Virus record (IMG/VR): IMGVR_UViG_3300031772_000001
Location: 103,661 to 167,660 of that record
From: a virus
DNA: 64,000 nucleotides
Strand: one strand, 5' to 3'
Part shown: positions 36,626-44,785 of the stretch, one piece after another
Numbering within the stretch: the stretch's first letter is position 1
Layout of the letters: the number at the start of each line of letters is the position of its first letter
The notes under the pieces: model-generated
Seen by the model: only the letters and a program-made list of their open reading frames with translations
Told to the model about the DNA's origin: nothing
Database searches by the model: none
Position numbers and translations under genes: made by a program

Positions 36626-37384
36626 CTACACCTGAAAACTAAGCCCTGTAACACTTAATGGAAATAATTCAGCGTCAGATACAGTCTGGTCTGCAAAATC
36701 CCCTGCACCGGCAATAAACTGTACAGACGTTTGAGGATCGCGGTTGAAATGAATTATGTTTGGATCTTGAATAAATGTATTAGGTATGTATCTCCAAGAC
36801 AATTCATCAGATGGGTTAAATATACGTAAATAAACTGTACTATCCTTCTTATATTGAAGATAAATCTTATCACCTATCTGATCATAAAACGCTCTTGGCT
36901 GATCACCAGTATTTACAAGATATTCTTTATCTTCCCAATACCACACAGGACCAACTAATATCTGTTTCTGAGCATATATGTAAAGCCCTGTCTTTTCAAA
37001 CTCCTCTAATCGAGTAATTGCAGTGTGCCCCACATATACAAAAGCAAGAACTATAGACGCTGCTATAGTTGTCATATCCCAGGTATCTGTAATAACAACA
37101 TTACCTACTGAATCAACATACACAATGTCAAAAGAGTCTAGTGCAACAGAGGCAGATACAGCACCCCAAGTAATAACACTACCATTCAATGTACCACTAC
37201 CAGCCTCTACACTCACCGTAAATGGTAAAGTAAATGTCACACGGGAGTCACTTGTCCTACCAGATGTAAACTGCTTGGTATAGAAAACAAATTTCTGCCC
37301 AAATGGAGCAACTACCAAAGACGGAAAACTTGCAGGTCTCCCATCATCAGTTTCGACAGTGAGTTTAGTTGTCAGCTTGTTCAT
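36626..37384 (-). CDS. hypothetical structural protein of the fibre cluster
   Basis: 252 aa from the ATG at 37384, immediately after the upstream stop (TAGTATG); the longer frame would overlap the upstream gene. The N-terminal 100 residues are strand-rich (KLTTKLTVETDDGRPASFPS, VTFTLPFTVSVEAGSG), resembling phage appendage beta-sandwiches; later comes a WYWEDKEYLVNTGDQPRA segment and YDQIGDKIYLQYKK. It sits between the tail-terminator candidate and the DUF2341 fibre. No family is identified. Confidence 0.65.
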   Translation of the reverse strand: MNKLTTKLTVETDDGRPASFPSLVVAPFGQKFVFYTKQFTSGRTSDSRVTFTLPFTVSVEAGSGTLNGSVITWGAVSASVALDSFDIVYVDSVGNVVITDTWDMTTIAASIVLAFVYVGHTAITRLEEFEKTGLYIYAQKQILVGPVWYWEDKEYLVNTGDQPRAFYDQIGDKIYLQYKKDSTVYLRIFNPSDELSWRYIPNTFIQDPNIIHFNRDPQTSVQFIAGAGDFADQTVSDAELFPLSVTGLSFQV

Positions 37385-37385
37385 A

Positions 37386-38084
37386 CTACAAAACCAGTGT
37401 GGGTTGAGCACAGTTGATAGGAAAGAATAACCATGCCCTTGCCATCATATCCACAGTACATCTTAGTATTCTATTTGACTCAGAAGGTTCTAAATCACTA
37501 TTATCAGACATACCCTCAAGCCGTAGAGGTATTATCTTATCTCCCCACCCACTACCTATAGTGACCGTCCTAAAAAGCTCATTATGGGCATTTCCATAGT
37601 CTGCCATCTGTGAAAAAAGCCACTCCCAAATATACGCTTCTGAGAACTTCCTCTTATACCAAAAATCAAGTTGATAAGGGATATTTATTGGAAGAGGAGT
37701 TCTCGTAGATCGTGCTAATCTTCTGTCAGCACTGTATGTAAGAGCACGTATTCCTGCTCTAATAAACCGAGTCTCATCAATCGTAGGTGTCTGCCGGTAT
37801 ATTGAGACAAAAGGAAGTGGTATTCTTTTCCAAGTCTCTACTGCGTTCTCATCAGTACCATCACCAATACCAGGATTATTAGGATCAAGCCAACCCTTCC
37901 TTACAAGCATCTGTTCCATCTCAGCAACAGCACGGTGCGGAGTTGAATAACACCTCAAAATACCAAAATTTCGACGCGGCGTACCTGCAATATCTCCATA
38001 ATTGACTTTTAGAGTATCAAGCCAATCATAGATCATTGAATCATAACGCCTTAGCTCGTTTCCTAAAGTTTGAGGAGACGCCAT
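37386..38084 (-). CDS. tail terminator / gp15-like protein candidate
   Basis: 232 aa from the ATG at 38084 (a GTG at 38096 with AAAGAG upstream is an alternative). The central pattern PLPINIPYQLDFWYKRKFSE, then a helix, IIPLRLEG, and a closing strand ILRCTVDMMARAWLFFP, parallels T4 gp15, where P-x-x-I-x-Y-x-L-x-x-x-x-R is followed by a long helix and a late strand of the same type. gp15-like proteins cap the tail and join it to the neck. It opens the tail part of the window, directly after three hairpins. Confidence 0.55.
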   Translation of the reverse strand: MASPQTLGNELRRYDSMIYDWLDTLKVNYGDIAGTPRRNFGILRCYSTPHRAVAEMEQMLVRKGWLDPNNPGIGDGTDENAVETWKRIPLPFVSIYRQTPTIDETRFIRAGIRALTYSADRRLARSTRTPLPINIPYQLDFWYKRKFSEAYIWEWLFSQMADYGNAHNELFRTVTIGSGWGDKIIPLRLEGMSDNSDLEPSESNRILRCTVDMMARAWLFFPINCAQPTLVL

Positions 38085-38099
38085 AGCAACCACCACGCG

Positions 38100-38178
38100 A
38101 AGCTCTTTCGAGCTTTATCACCCACAAAGGAAACACTACGCGAAGCTCTTTAGAGCTTATCTGTTAGGCTTTCGCCTA
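38100..38178 (-). promoter_or_regulatory. three short hairpins with GAAA/UAAA-type loops
   Basis: On the minus strand, in transcription order: TAGGC-GAAA-GCCTA (38178-38165), AAGCTC-TAAA-GAGCTT (38158-38143) and AAGCTC-GAAA-GAGCTT (38115-38100). Two loops are GAAA (GNRA), and each of the two AAGCTC hairpins is followed by CGCGT(A/G)GTG. No T run follows, so these are not ordinary terminators. They occupy most of the 140-bp gap 38085-38224, which has no gene, and could be RNA-processing or protein-binding sites ahead of the gp15-like gene. Confidence 0.6.
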
Positions 38179-38224
38179 TATTATGAAGCCATTACTGACT
38201 TTATAGACTCACTCTTCTATCTAC

Positions 38225-38683
38225 TCATCTCTCTCCACTTTGTTTTTTCTTGTAATTATCTTTCAACAAACTTAATTCAAAATTTGTTAAATCTTTTTTA
38301 TTGTGAAAGATTCTCATATCATAAAAATCACTGCCATCTTTATGTTTCTGTACCCCGTCATGGAAATTAACTACATATTTAGCACTTTTCCCAATTCCGT
38401 ATTGGATATAATAAACCTTTCCTGCCTCGGCCTCTCTCAACTTCTTCGGCTTACCTATCCCATCATTCCAATTTCCGGCAATCATATTCAACCACATAAT
38501 CACATCACCAATCTGCTCTGCCTTATCTAAAGACATCACAGCATTATTCTTTGTAGCATCATCAACATTGTATTTCCAAAAAGCATCAGGATCGTCTACC
38601 TTGTTGTAATCCATTGCTTTTGGAGGATACCGAGACTCATCAAGATGATTTTTTTTGACGTACATCTCCTGAAGTAGACTCAT
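38225..38683 (-). CDS. putative internal/head-associated protein with shared leader
   Basis: 152 aa. It begins MSLLQEMYVKKNHLDE, sharing the first eight residues with upstream neighbours but with V where they have E. The body (DAFWKYNVDDATKNNAVMSL, IMWLNMIAGNW, KYVVNFHDGVQKHKDGSDFYD) is of unknown fold. The ATG overlaps the preceding stop by 4 bp. Its place at the end of the leader-bearing series, next to the capsid genes, suggests a virion-packaged protein; this is inference. Confidence 0.7.
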   Translation of the reverse strand: MSLLQEMYVKKNHLDESRYPPKAMDYNKVDDPDAFWKYNVDDATKNNAVMSLDKAEQIGDVIMWLNMIAGNWNDGIGKPKKLREAEAGKVYYIQYGIGKSAKYVVNFHDGVQKHKDGSDFYDMRIFHNKKDLTNFELSLLKDNYKKKQSGER

Positions 38684-39060
38684 GCCGCACTCTCCTTACT
38701 GATTTCTTCTATGTATTGGTTAATCTTCTTTGCCGCGTCATCCAAACTCTTTACTCGTGTCTTTCGGAATTTCTTCTTTACGGTATATGCCTTCTTAAAC
38801 TGATCTATAGAACCGTTTCTCCCTATGTCAAAATGCATGTAACGAGAATTCTCCATAATATCATACTTCCACGTATCTTTAGGATCTAAAGAAACCCTGA
38901 GTAATATCGAAGCACGCTCGTCACCACCCAAAGTAGACAGGTAGGCATACTTATATGGTGCCTTAATTGACTCTTTGAACTTCTCAACATCAACCGTACC
39001 AGCATCAAATATAGATTGAGGCTGTGCTACATCTTCGTAAATATCTTGAAGCAAACTCAT
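38680..39060 (-). CDS. putative internal/head-associated protein with shared leader
   Basis: 126 aa starting MSLLQDIYEDVAQPQSIFDA. The leader IYE fits a T4-type prohead protease site (hydrophobic-x-E). The rest (YLSTLGGDERASILLRVSLD, ENSRYMHFDIGRNGSID, KFRKTRVKSLDDAAKKINQ) resembles a small alpha/beta domain I have seen annotated only as hypothetical in phages. It is followed by a gene with the same leader at 38225 and preceded by another at 39062. Confidence 0.7.
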   Translation of the reverse strand: MSLLQDIYEDVAQPQSIFDAGTVDVEKFKESIKAPYKYAYLSTLGGDERASILLRVSLDPKDTWKYDIMENSRYMHFDIGRNGSIDQFKKAYTVKKKFRKTRVKSLDDAAKKINQYIEEISKESAA

Positions 39061-39061
39061 A

Positions 39062-39511
39062 CTACTTTACCTTCCTGATGTAAAACGGCCTACCAATCTG
39101 AGCAACCTCCCAACCATCCCCCATCTCCTCTGCCTTTTTATAAGCCTGTGATCGGTTACTATAATTGTAGGCAGATAATCCATACTTAGTCATCTTAGCA
39201 AGAACTTCCGTCTTACCATCATTCAAAAACTTAGTCAGAATCTCAGACTCGTGTATCTCTTTACCCTTAGCATCAATCAAAGTTTCATTCCCGTGGTCAC
39301 TTACCATCCAAATATTAGGATAATACTTGTTCTTCTTCTGCCAAACATTAACCGCTTTCAAAGCATCATCAAACTCTTTGTAATGCCCCGTATGTTTACC
39401 ACCACAAGAAACATCATACCCTCCACGAGTCACATCAGAAATAAAACAATCTTCCTCTTCTGACTCTTCTGATTCTACTATATCCTCATACATCTCTTGA
39501 AGCAGGCTCAT
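39062..39511 (-). CDS. putative internal/head-associated protein with shared leader
   Basis: 149 aa starting MSLLQEMYEDIVESEESEEE. After the leader and an acidic stretch it carries GYDVSCGGKHTGHYKEFDDA..., NVWQKKNKYYPNIWMVSDHG and ...NETLID, a small phage domain of unknown function with conserved aromatic and H/N residues. The second half (KTEVLAKMTKYGLSAYNYSNRS...) is helical. The acidic run following the leader is typical of propeptides. Confidence 0.72.
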   Translation of the reverse strand: MSLLQEMYEDIVESEESEEEDCFISDVTRGGYDVSCGGKHTGHYKEFDDALKAVNVWQKKNKYYPNIWMVSDHGNETLIDAKGKEIHESEILTKFLNDGKTEVLAKMTKYGLSAYNYSNRSQAYKKAEEMGDGWEVAQIGRPFYIRKVK

Positions 39512-39512
39512 A

Positions 39513-39767
39513 TTATTTTACCTTTTTGATTACTGGTGCCACAACAGGAATAGGCTTACTAGAGGACTTTACTGTATCAATCCTAACAATCAAAGTTGTG
39601 TCTTTGAGAGTTTCCTTGATTTTCAACGTATCATAAATAACAAACTTCAAAGAATCATTTCTTACCTTTGTGATAATTGTGTCGGGTATAATCACCTTTG
39701 AAGAATCAAACCTTGTTATAGCCATAACCGAAAAACAAAAAGCAAGAACCGCTATCCCATGTTTCAT
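39513..39767 (-). CDS. small secreted or membrane-anchored protein
   Basis: 84 aa from the ATG at 39767, which lies 7 bases after AGGAGG; an ATG at 39773 would be too close to it. The N-terminus MKHGIAVLAFCFSVMAITRF is a clear signal peptide or anchor (K, then 14 hydrophobic residues, ending SVMA). There is no lipobox cysteine at the usual position. The rest is strand-like and T/V/K-rich (DTIITKVRNDSLKFVIYDT), ending in PIPVVAPVIKKVK. A periplasmic role such as lysis or superinfection control is possible but not shown. It interrupts the leader-bearing series. Confidence 0.65.
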   Translation of the reverse strand: MKHGIAVLAFCFSVMAITRFDSSKVIIPDTIITKVRNDSLKFVIYDTLKIKETLKDTTLIVRIDTVKSSSKPIPVVAPVIKKVK

Positions 39768-39778
39768 AACCATACCTC

Positions 39779-40081
39779 CTATGGCATTCTTTCAACCACA
39801 TGATCTATCTCAGTATTATCAATTAACATTACGTCACCATGCTCAGTCTTAACATTGTACCACAAATCCTGATACACAAGGTCTTTTTCAGTCATTATAC
39901 CTTTCTTAATTCGTAAAGCAGCCTCATCACCAACTACAACATCCAAAACTCTTGCTAACTTTGCCTGATGTTCACTTGGAAGTTTCCCACCAGTAATCAA
40001 ATACTTTGTAGGAGGCATTAAATCAGCAGGAACTTTGATTTTACCAATGGAAGACTCATACATTTTTTGAAACAAGCTCAT
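39779..40081 (-). CDS. putative internal/head-associated protein with shared leader
   Basis: 100 aa starting MSLFQKMYESSIGKIKVPAD. MYE fits the prohead protease-type site. The body (KYLITGGKLPSEHQAKLARV, LRIKKGIMTEKDLVYQDLWY, GDVMLIDNTEIDHVVERMP) is a compact alpha/beta protein without recognised family. The ATG overlaps the stop of the upstream gene by 4 bp, so translation is coupled. Confidence 0.7.
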   Translation of the reverse strand: MSLFQKMYESSIGKIKVPADLMPPTKYLITGGKLPSEHQAKLARVLDVVVGDEAALRIKKGIMTEKDLVYQDLWYNVKTEHGDVMLIDNTEIDHVVERMP

Positions 40082-41103
40082 AACCCTACCCTCTTTTTCT
40101 TTTTGGAAATTGCTGCTGCCCTTCTCTTATGCTTTCGCATCTTGATTATCTTAGGCTTTGGTCTTGGAATATTCACCTTCGGAGCAGGCTTTATATGTGA
40201 AGCCACTTCTTTCCAAAACTTATTCAATTCTGGCTTCTTCGTATTCACGTTAGCCAAGTAAACCGCTGCCTGCTTTGCCTTCTTCTTATCCCCACCCTTA
40301 TCTGCAATCAGCTTCGTCGCAGCCGCTTTAGGACTCTTCTTCTTGGGGTCTACCTTCACCCCACGTACCTTACGACCCTTAACTTCAGCACGTCTCTTAC
40401 CCCTACCCTTTACGCTCTGGCGACCCTTGGAATCCTTCTTCTTTCTCCTCGCCTTAGTACCCTTCTTGTATACCTGATTGAGCTTTGAACCCGCCTTAAT
40501 CATCCCGGCAATCCCACCGGCAATAGCTCCAACTATTCCAAATCCCAAAGCAATAGGAGCAGTAACTACTTTGCCCAAAGTATCGAGTATACCTTCTAAA
40601 ACAACCCCTTCATCCCAACTTTCTTTTACAGCTATCCTATCTGCTACTCTCTTAGCCTCTGCCTCTGACTGAAACTCTTCTATGGTATCTGCCTTTTCAA
40701 TATCCCAAAGACGATACCAACCATGCTGAGTCTTTGTTATTTCATAACGACCATTAGTAAGCATTTCTCCTTCACGCTTCCATACACTCTTAGACTCCTC
40801 AACCTTTTCTTCTGGTTTAGGCTCTTTTACCTTTGTCCCACCTTTAAGTATAGATGAAACAAAATCCGAGAGAGGCTTATTATCCTTGACTTCAGGATTA
40901 TCCTGCATCATCTTCAGGGTAGTAAGAACCGCGTTTTCACCAGTTCTTCCGTACCTCTTAACAGCATTAGCCGCTACATCCCTCAAAACTTTTGCAAAAT
41001 TTCCATGCCCGGCATCCTCAAAGGAACCTTTGACAAACTCAATTGCCTCCAGTTCCTTTGAGGATTTCTCCTTAGAACTTACCTCGTATATTCTCTGAAA
41101 CAT
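40078..41103 (-). CDS. basic, leader-bearing candidate internal head protein
   Basis: 341 aa from the ATG at 41103 (GAGGTG 9 bases ahead); upstream GTG and ATG codons at 41115 and 41112 would spoil the leader. It starts MFQRIYEVSSKEKSSKELEA, matching the family pattern. Residues about 175-210 are a glycine-alanine hydrophobic helix (GKVVTAPIALGFGIVGAIAG), and the last 140 residues are very basic (KARRKKKDSKGRQSVKGRGK...), histone-like, as expected of a DNA-binding packaged protein. It could condense or accompany the DNA in the head or be ejected with it. Nothing about catalysis is visible. Confidence 0.65.
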   Translation of the reverse strand: MFQRIYEVSSKEKSSKELEAIEFVKGSFEDAGHGNFAKVLRDVAANAVKRYGRTGENAVLTTLKMMQDNPEVKDNKPLSDFVSSILKGGTKVKEPKPEEKVEESKSVWKREGEMLTNGRYEITKTQHGWYRLWDIEKADTIEEFQSEAEAKRVADRIAVKESWDEGVVLEGILDTLGKVVTAPIALGFGIVGAIAGGIAGMIKAGSKLNQVYKKGTKARRKKKDSKGRQSVKGRGKRRAEVKGRKVRGVKVDPKKKSPKAAATKLIADKGGDKKKAKQAAVYLANVNTKKPELNKFWKEVASHIKPAPKVNIPRPKPKIIKMRKHKRRAAAISKKKKRVGL

Positions 41104-41111
41104 CAAATCCA

Positions 41112-41315
41112 TCACCTCTTCTCCGGCTCAGACACAGAGGAATCACCAAGTATCTTGCAAACAGCATCCCGGCCTGTGATAGCGAGAATACCCAGAATAC
41201 ACGTCTGAATACCCTCAACAGTATGCCCCTGCACAATCATACCAATACCCCCAACAATAGCCACAACACCTGTCCAGAACGTCTTGGTCTTGAGAATCTT
41301 AGGATCAAAAAACAT
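41112..41315 (-). CDS. small two-helix membrane protein, holin-like
   Basis: 67 aa with a perfect AGGAGGTG 5-6 bases before the ATG. Two hydrophobic segments, about 13-31 (FWTGVVAIVGGIGMIVQG) and 34-50 (VEGIQTCILGILAITGR), and a short charged tail (EPEKR). The KTxFWTGVV...G...LGILAI pattern is common in small phage membrane proteins annotated as holins, but the gene lies among head genes rather than with a lysin. No endolysin was found in the window. Confidence 0.55.
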   Translation of the reverse strand: MFFDPKILKTKTFWTGVVAIVGGIGMIVQGHTVEGIQTCILGILAITGRDAVCKILGDSSVSEPEKR

Positions 41316-41345
41316 AATACACCTCCTTATACAAAGTATATCCCG

Positions 41346-41744
41346 TTAAACCTCATTTTTGTCAAACAGGCGAACATCAGGAAGCATACTCTTTAGATAC
41401 TCAGAATCATACCCTCTTGAAGACAACACAGACATTACCCTGTTTACACACTGTAATCTCTTATCCCCAACATCATCATTACATCCTGAAATTTTCGTTG
41501 GTATATAAAGATAAACCTTCGCTATGTAAATCCCATCCTTCTTTTCAGACTTAACAATAACCCTATGACCACCTATCAATAAGATCAAACAATTCTTCGC
41601 CTCTGCCCGTAAAGAATCCTCAACAACATAATCATTCAAAAATACGTCGTGCCTGAATTTAATTGAAAATCCTAAATCAAAAACCAGATCCAAGGACCGG
41701 CAATCCAGAACACGATTTATTTTCGCCCTCAAAATCCAATCCAT
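41346..41744 (-). CDS. degenerate staphylococcal-nuclease-like (SNase/TNase-fold) protein
   Basis: 132 aa. The layout RAKINRVLDCRSLDLVFDLG, ... SIKFRHDVFLNDYVVED ... and then AKNCLILLIGGHRVIVKSEK, IYIAKVYLYIP follows the SNase fold in order (strand, strand, VRLxGIDxPE region, helix, strands). But the catalytic residues are gone: DGDT is DCRS, the VRL arginine is replaced, the PE glutamate region reads YVVED, and GRxLA is GIYIA. So a binding or structural role is more likely than nuclease activity. It lies between the gp10-like and membrane protein genes. Confidence 0.55.
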   Translation of the reverse strand: MDWILRAKINRVLDCRSLDLVFDLGFSIKFRHDVFLNDYVVEDSLRAEAKNCLILLIGGHRVIVKSEKKDGIYIAKVYLYIPTKISGCNDDVGDKRLQCVNRVMSVLSSRGYDSEYLKSMLPDVRLFDKNEV

Positions 41745-41756
41745 ACTTCAAAATAC

Positions 41757-42383
41757 CTATGTTATATGCCGTCTTTTCAACATTCCCCGTATAACTACTC
41801 TTCGATGAGGCACAACCTCCATATCCCCCTGCCGCAATGCCCTTGAAAGCAACTGATCTATACTCACGTAAGGCAGCTTCTTTTTCAGGTTAATGTTTAG
41901 GGAGTTGACAAGTCTTAGTACATGAGAATGAATATGTGCGCTTATCTCTCTACTCATAGGTCTAAAAACAGGACGTGCTGGCATCTTTGATGTACCATAC
42001 TCCAAGTACCGTGCTATTGTCTGCAACTTCTTCTTGTTGGGATACTGAAGATCCTTTACCCCAACCCTATAAACAATAGCATTCTTTTCATGTTCTTTGA
42101 ATGACCCAATATTATCTAAGAAAAACCGTGTCCGTATCAAAATACGGGTATCATAGCCTTTTTTCTTTTTCCAGTGCTTATAGTTAAGATTAAGAGGTTT
42201 ATGATTGTAAGTCTGACGAATTATATTTCTCTTTATCTGCTTTGCACTATCCGCTGCAAGAGACTTTACAAAAGCCTCACCTGTTGCCTTAATAATATCA
42301 GGAACCATCCCAAAATAAAGAAGGGGAACCTGAGTCCCCCATCTTACTGCCTTTGTTTTGGTCCTAACTAACTTTGTAGCCAT
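41757..42383 (-). CDS. HK97 gp10-like head-tail or tail completion protein
   Basis: 208 aa. The C-terminal half carries ARYLEYGTSKMPARPVFRPM, the hallmark phrase of gp10-type tail completion proteins (YxEYGTxKMPARPF), after the RTRFFLDNI strand and the helix seen in that family. The N-terminus is basic and helical with several lysines. In contractile phages such proteins help join tail and head. It follows the 585-aa gene and precedes the SNase-like gene. Confidence 0.75.
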   Translation of the reverse strand: MATKLVRTKTKAVRWGTQVPLLYFGMVPDIIKATGEAFVKSLAADSAKQIKRNIIRQTYNHKPLNLNYKHWKKKKGYDTRILIRTRFFLDNIGSFKEHEKNAIVYRVGVKDLQYPNKKKLQTIARYLEYGTSKMPARPVFRPMSREISAHIHSHVLRLVNSLNINLKKKLPYVSIDQLLSRALRQGDMEVVPHRRVVIRGMLKRRHIT

Positions 42384-42388
42384 ATCTC

Positions 42389-44146
42389 TTAAAACACACT
42401 CAGAAGCTCATCCACCGCCTCTTCCGAGTTGTCTCCCCATGCCCAGATATTCACCCCGTCAGTCTTGCTATACACGTAAGCAATCCACGCCCCATTAGGA
42501 ACATCATAGTCTGACGGATAAGCACCATCACCCATACCAAGGAACATCCCCTTAGTAGGATCGGTGTACTGGAAAGCCATGACAGGAAGGCTCTCACCTT
42601 CATAGTCAACTACTTCACCAGAGTCAACTCCCATACGCTGAATTCCAGCAGAACCTTCGTCAATCTGCTCAGAAATTCCAGACTTCTCCATCTTTTTCAA
42701 ACAATTCGGACAAGTGACATTATCCAATGTAAGTGTAATCCCATCCTTTTCGGAGTCTCCCCCACAATAAGCGTCCAAAGAAACTACTTTCGGAACCTTA
42801 CCTTTTTTATAATTTTGGGCAAGATGAACTACCTGTTTAGCCTCATCAATAGGATAAACAATCTCATCTAACTCCTCAACAACCTCATCATCCTCAATTG
42901 CCTGTGTCAGTTCCTCGTAGGAAATCTCAGAATTCAAAAAACTTTCCACAGTCTTCTTGCTGACCTTACCCTGAAGCAGATCCTTAACATCCCCCTGATC
43001 GCCCTTCTCAATATCCTTGAAGAACAGCTTATCAGCCGGAAGGTAATCGTCGTGATGGTCAATAGGATTCTTTTTTGAAATTGTTGGCTCATGGGGGAAC
43101 GAACCCGACGCTGCACCACCAGCCGAAACAGAGGTATCATTCCAGCCCTCAGCTACCGTGTCCTCATCTCCCTCATCCTCACCCGCCATCGCATCCTTTT
43201 TCTTGTTCTTCTTAGGCAAGTAATCATCCTTATGGTCTATCGGATTCTTTTTTGAAATTGTCGGCTCATGGGGGAACGATCCGGCAGCAGCACCACCAGC
43301 CGAAACAGACGTGTCATTATACGCAGACTCCCCAACTGTCTGCTCGTCCTTCTTCGCCTTCCGCTTCCCCTTGGGCTTACTGCGAAGTTTACGAAGCCGT
43401 CCAAAAATCATCGACTTTGCTTCAGGCTCGTCTACATTGTATTCTTTTTCTGCCTTCTTCACTGCCTTTTGCAAAATTGCCTTCGCGGAACCCTTGCCCT
43501 TTGCTGCTTCCTCAAGGTCATCAAAATCAATGTCCTCAAACTCCTCAACACTCTCAAGACCAAACTCAGGAGCTATCTCACGATCAATCAAATCATCAAT
43601 ACTGGACTCCCTTACAACACTCTCAGACATAGGTGACAGAAAACGTCGAAGAATACCAAGTGCCGTGTTGGTATCACCAGACTGCTCCCGCGTCAGGTCA
43701 ACAGCACGACGAACCATGCTCTCGACCTTTTCATACGAAAGGTTATTCCCAAACACCCTCTTACCCTGCTCAGTAGCATAACGGATCAAAGAGGTCTTAT
43801 CAATCTTATGCTCTGCCCGTGCTTCTAACATATCATACCCCTTTGACTTGTATCCTGTCGCCTGATTGAAGTCATGGAAATCAACATTACCACCACCGGC
43901 CATACTCAACATCAAGTTGGCCGCACCAGAGTAATCTTTCTTTGCAATTTTCTCACTAACCAAATCCCGGTCAGGAAGACCAGCATTGTAGTACATCCCA
44001 AAGGCTTTTTCAATCATGTCCTTATGGTCATCAATATTGCCCGTCCAATTCCTTACAAATCCCAACTTGTCCTTCACAAACTCGTACACCTGTGTAGGTG
44101 ATACTTCGTTTACAGCATTAAACATGTCTTTCTGAGAGAATCGCAT
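42389..44146 (-). CDS. hypothetical head-region protein with a duplicated module and a CxxC pair
   Basis: 585 aa. The first 200 residues are helical and charged (SPTQVYEFVKDKLGFVRNWT, AANLMLSMAGGGNVDFHDFN). Two nearly identical units of about 33 residues (NDTSVSAGGAA.GSFPHEPTISKKNPIDH.DDYLP, given in part) occur at about 277-312 and 335-370, each preceded by a lysine- or acid-rich stretch. Residues about 455-480 have CGGDSEK and CPNCLKK, a likely zinc site. The last 95 residues resemble a small enzyme-like alpha/beta domain (VMAFQYTDPTKGMFLGMGDG, WIAYVYSKTDG). It may be a scaffold, packaging or internal protein; no family recognised. Confidence 0.6.
   Translation of the reverse strand: MRFSQKDMFNAVNEVSPTQVYEFVKDKLGFVRNWTGNIDDHKDMIEKAFGMYYNAGLPDRDLVSEKIAKKDYSGAANLMLSMAGGGNVDFHDFNQATGYKSKGYDMLEARAEHKIDKTSLIRYATEQGKRVFGNNLSYEKVESMVRRAVDLTREQSGDTNTALGILRRFLSPMSESVVRESSIDDLIDREIAPEFGLESVEEFEDIDFDDLEEAAKGKGSAKAILQKAVKKAEKEYNVDEPEAKSMIFGRLRKLRSKPKGKRKAKKDEQTVGESAYNDTSVSAGGAAAGSFPHEPTISKKNPIDHKDDYLPKKNKKKDAMAGEDEGDEDTVAEGWNDTSVSAGGAASGSFPHEPTISKKNPIDHHDDYLPADKLFFKDIEKGDQGDVKDLLQGKVSKKTVESFLNSEISYEELTQAIEDDEVVEELDEIVYPIDEAKQVVHLAQNYKKGKVPKVVSLDAYCGGDSEKDGITLTLDNVTCPNCLKKMEKSGISEQIDEGSAGIQRMGVDSGEVVDYEGESLPVMAFQYTDPTKGMFLGMGDGAYPSDYDVPNGAWIAYVYSKTDGVNIWAWGDNSEEAVDELLSVF
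43038..43318 (-). repeat. duplicated coding module (two copies, about 176 bp apart)
   Basis: About 105 bp at 43214-43318 and 43038-43142 encode the same motif NDTSVSAGGAA..., with most differences at third codon positions (for example gtcggctcatgggggaac versus gttggctcatgggggaac). Synonymous drift with protein conservation indicates selection for both copies. Confidence 0.85.
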
Positions 44147-44203
44147 AAATCATGCTCCTATTAAGTGTCTACACCCGCTACTAATGAGTATATCTACAAA
44201 CCA

Positions 44204-44776
44204 CTATGATCCGGGTTGTTTGGATTTCGCCGTGACAGAAGAATACAGAAAATAGTCTGTATTAAACCAACGCCCTGTCAACTCGTATGTCTCTACTTCG
44301 TAAATATTATCTCTCCAAACAAACCTATCTTGTGGCTTTATCTTCAATCGGTACATCTCAAACTGATAATTCAAAAACACAAATCTTGGAGCATGTACAT
44401 CATCAATCCCCTGCTTTACAAGATTCTTCTCTGACTTCTCCCAAACAAGATTTACATTCACATCACAAGGAGAAGCAAACTTATCGTATTTAGTAGAGTC
44501 TATTGCAGGATTAGCATGTGGTTGTTCAAAACCACCTGCTAACTCTACCGGAACTGTCTCACCCCACAAATCATCAACAATAGACTTTGTAGTATCTGTT
44601 GTTATCTCACCTGATGCTGCTTGCTGTGGTAAAAGAAACGAAAGATACTTTACTTCTGGAAACCTTCTCTTATACTTCTCAAGAGCCATCCTCTTATAAG
44701 CAATTAGATCCTGAGTCTCTTTCTTAGCGAGTTGTGTGGTAAAATCATAATGAGTATCGGGATTGATAATGGGCAT
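44204..44776 (-). CDS. neck / head completion protein candidate
   Basis: 190 aa. It follows the adaptor candidate and precedes the 585-aa gene. It begins MPIINPDTHYDFTTQLAKKE and later has FVFLNYQFEMYRLKIKPQDR and FVWRDNIYEVETYELTGRWF, a beta-rich end typical of head-tail completion proteins of the neck, where an aromatic WRDxxYEV phrase recurs. No exact family could be assigned. RBS GAGGTAGG precedes the ATG. Confidence 0.6.
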   Translation of the reverse strand: MPIINPDTHYDFTTQLAKKETQDLIAYKRMALEKYKRRFPEVKYLSFLLPQQAASGEITTDTTKSIVDDLWGETVPVELAGGFEQPHANPAIDSTKYDKFASPCDVNVNLVWEKSEKNLVKQGIDDVHAPRFVFLNYQFEMYRLKIKPQDRFVWRDNIYEVETYELTGRWFNTDYFLYSSVTAKSKQPGS

Positions 44777-44785
44777 TACCTACCT

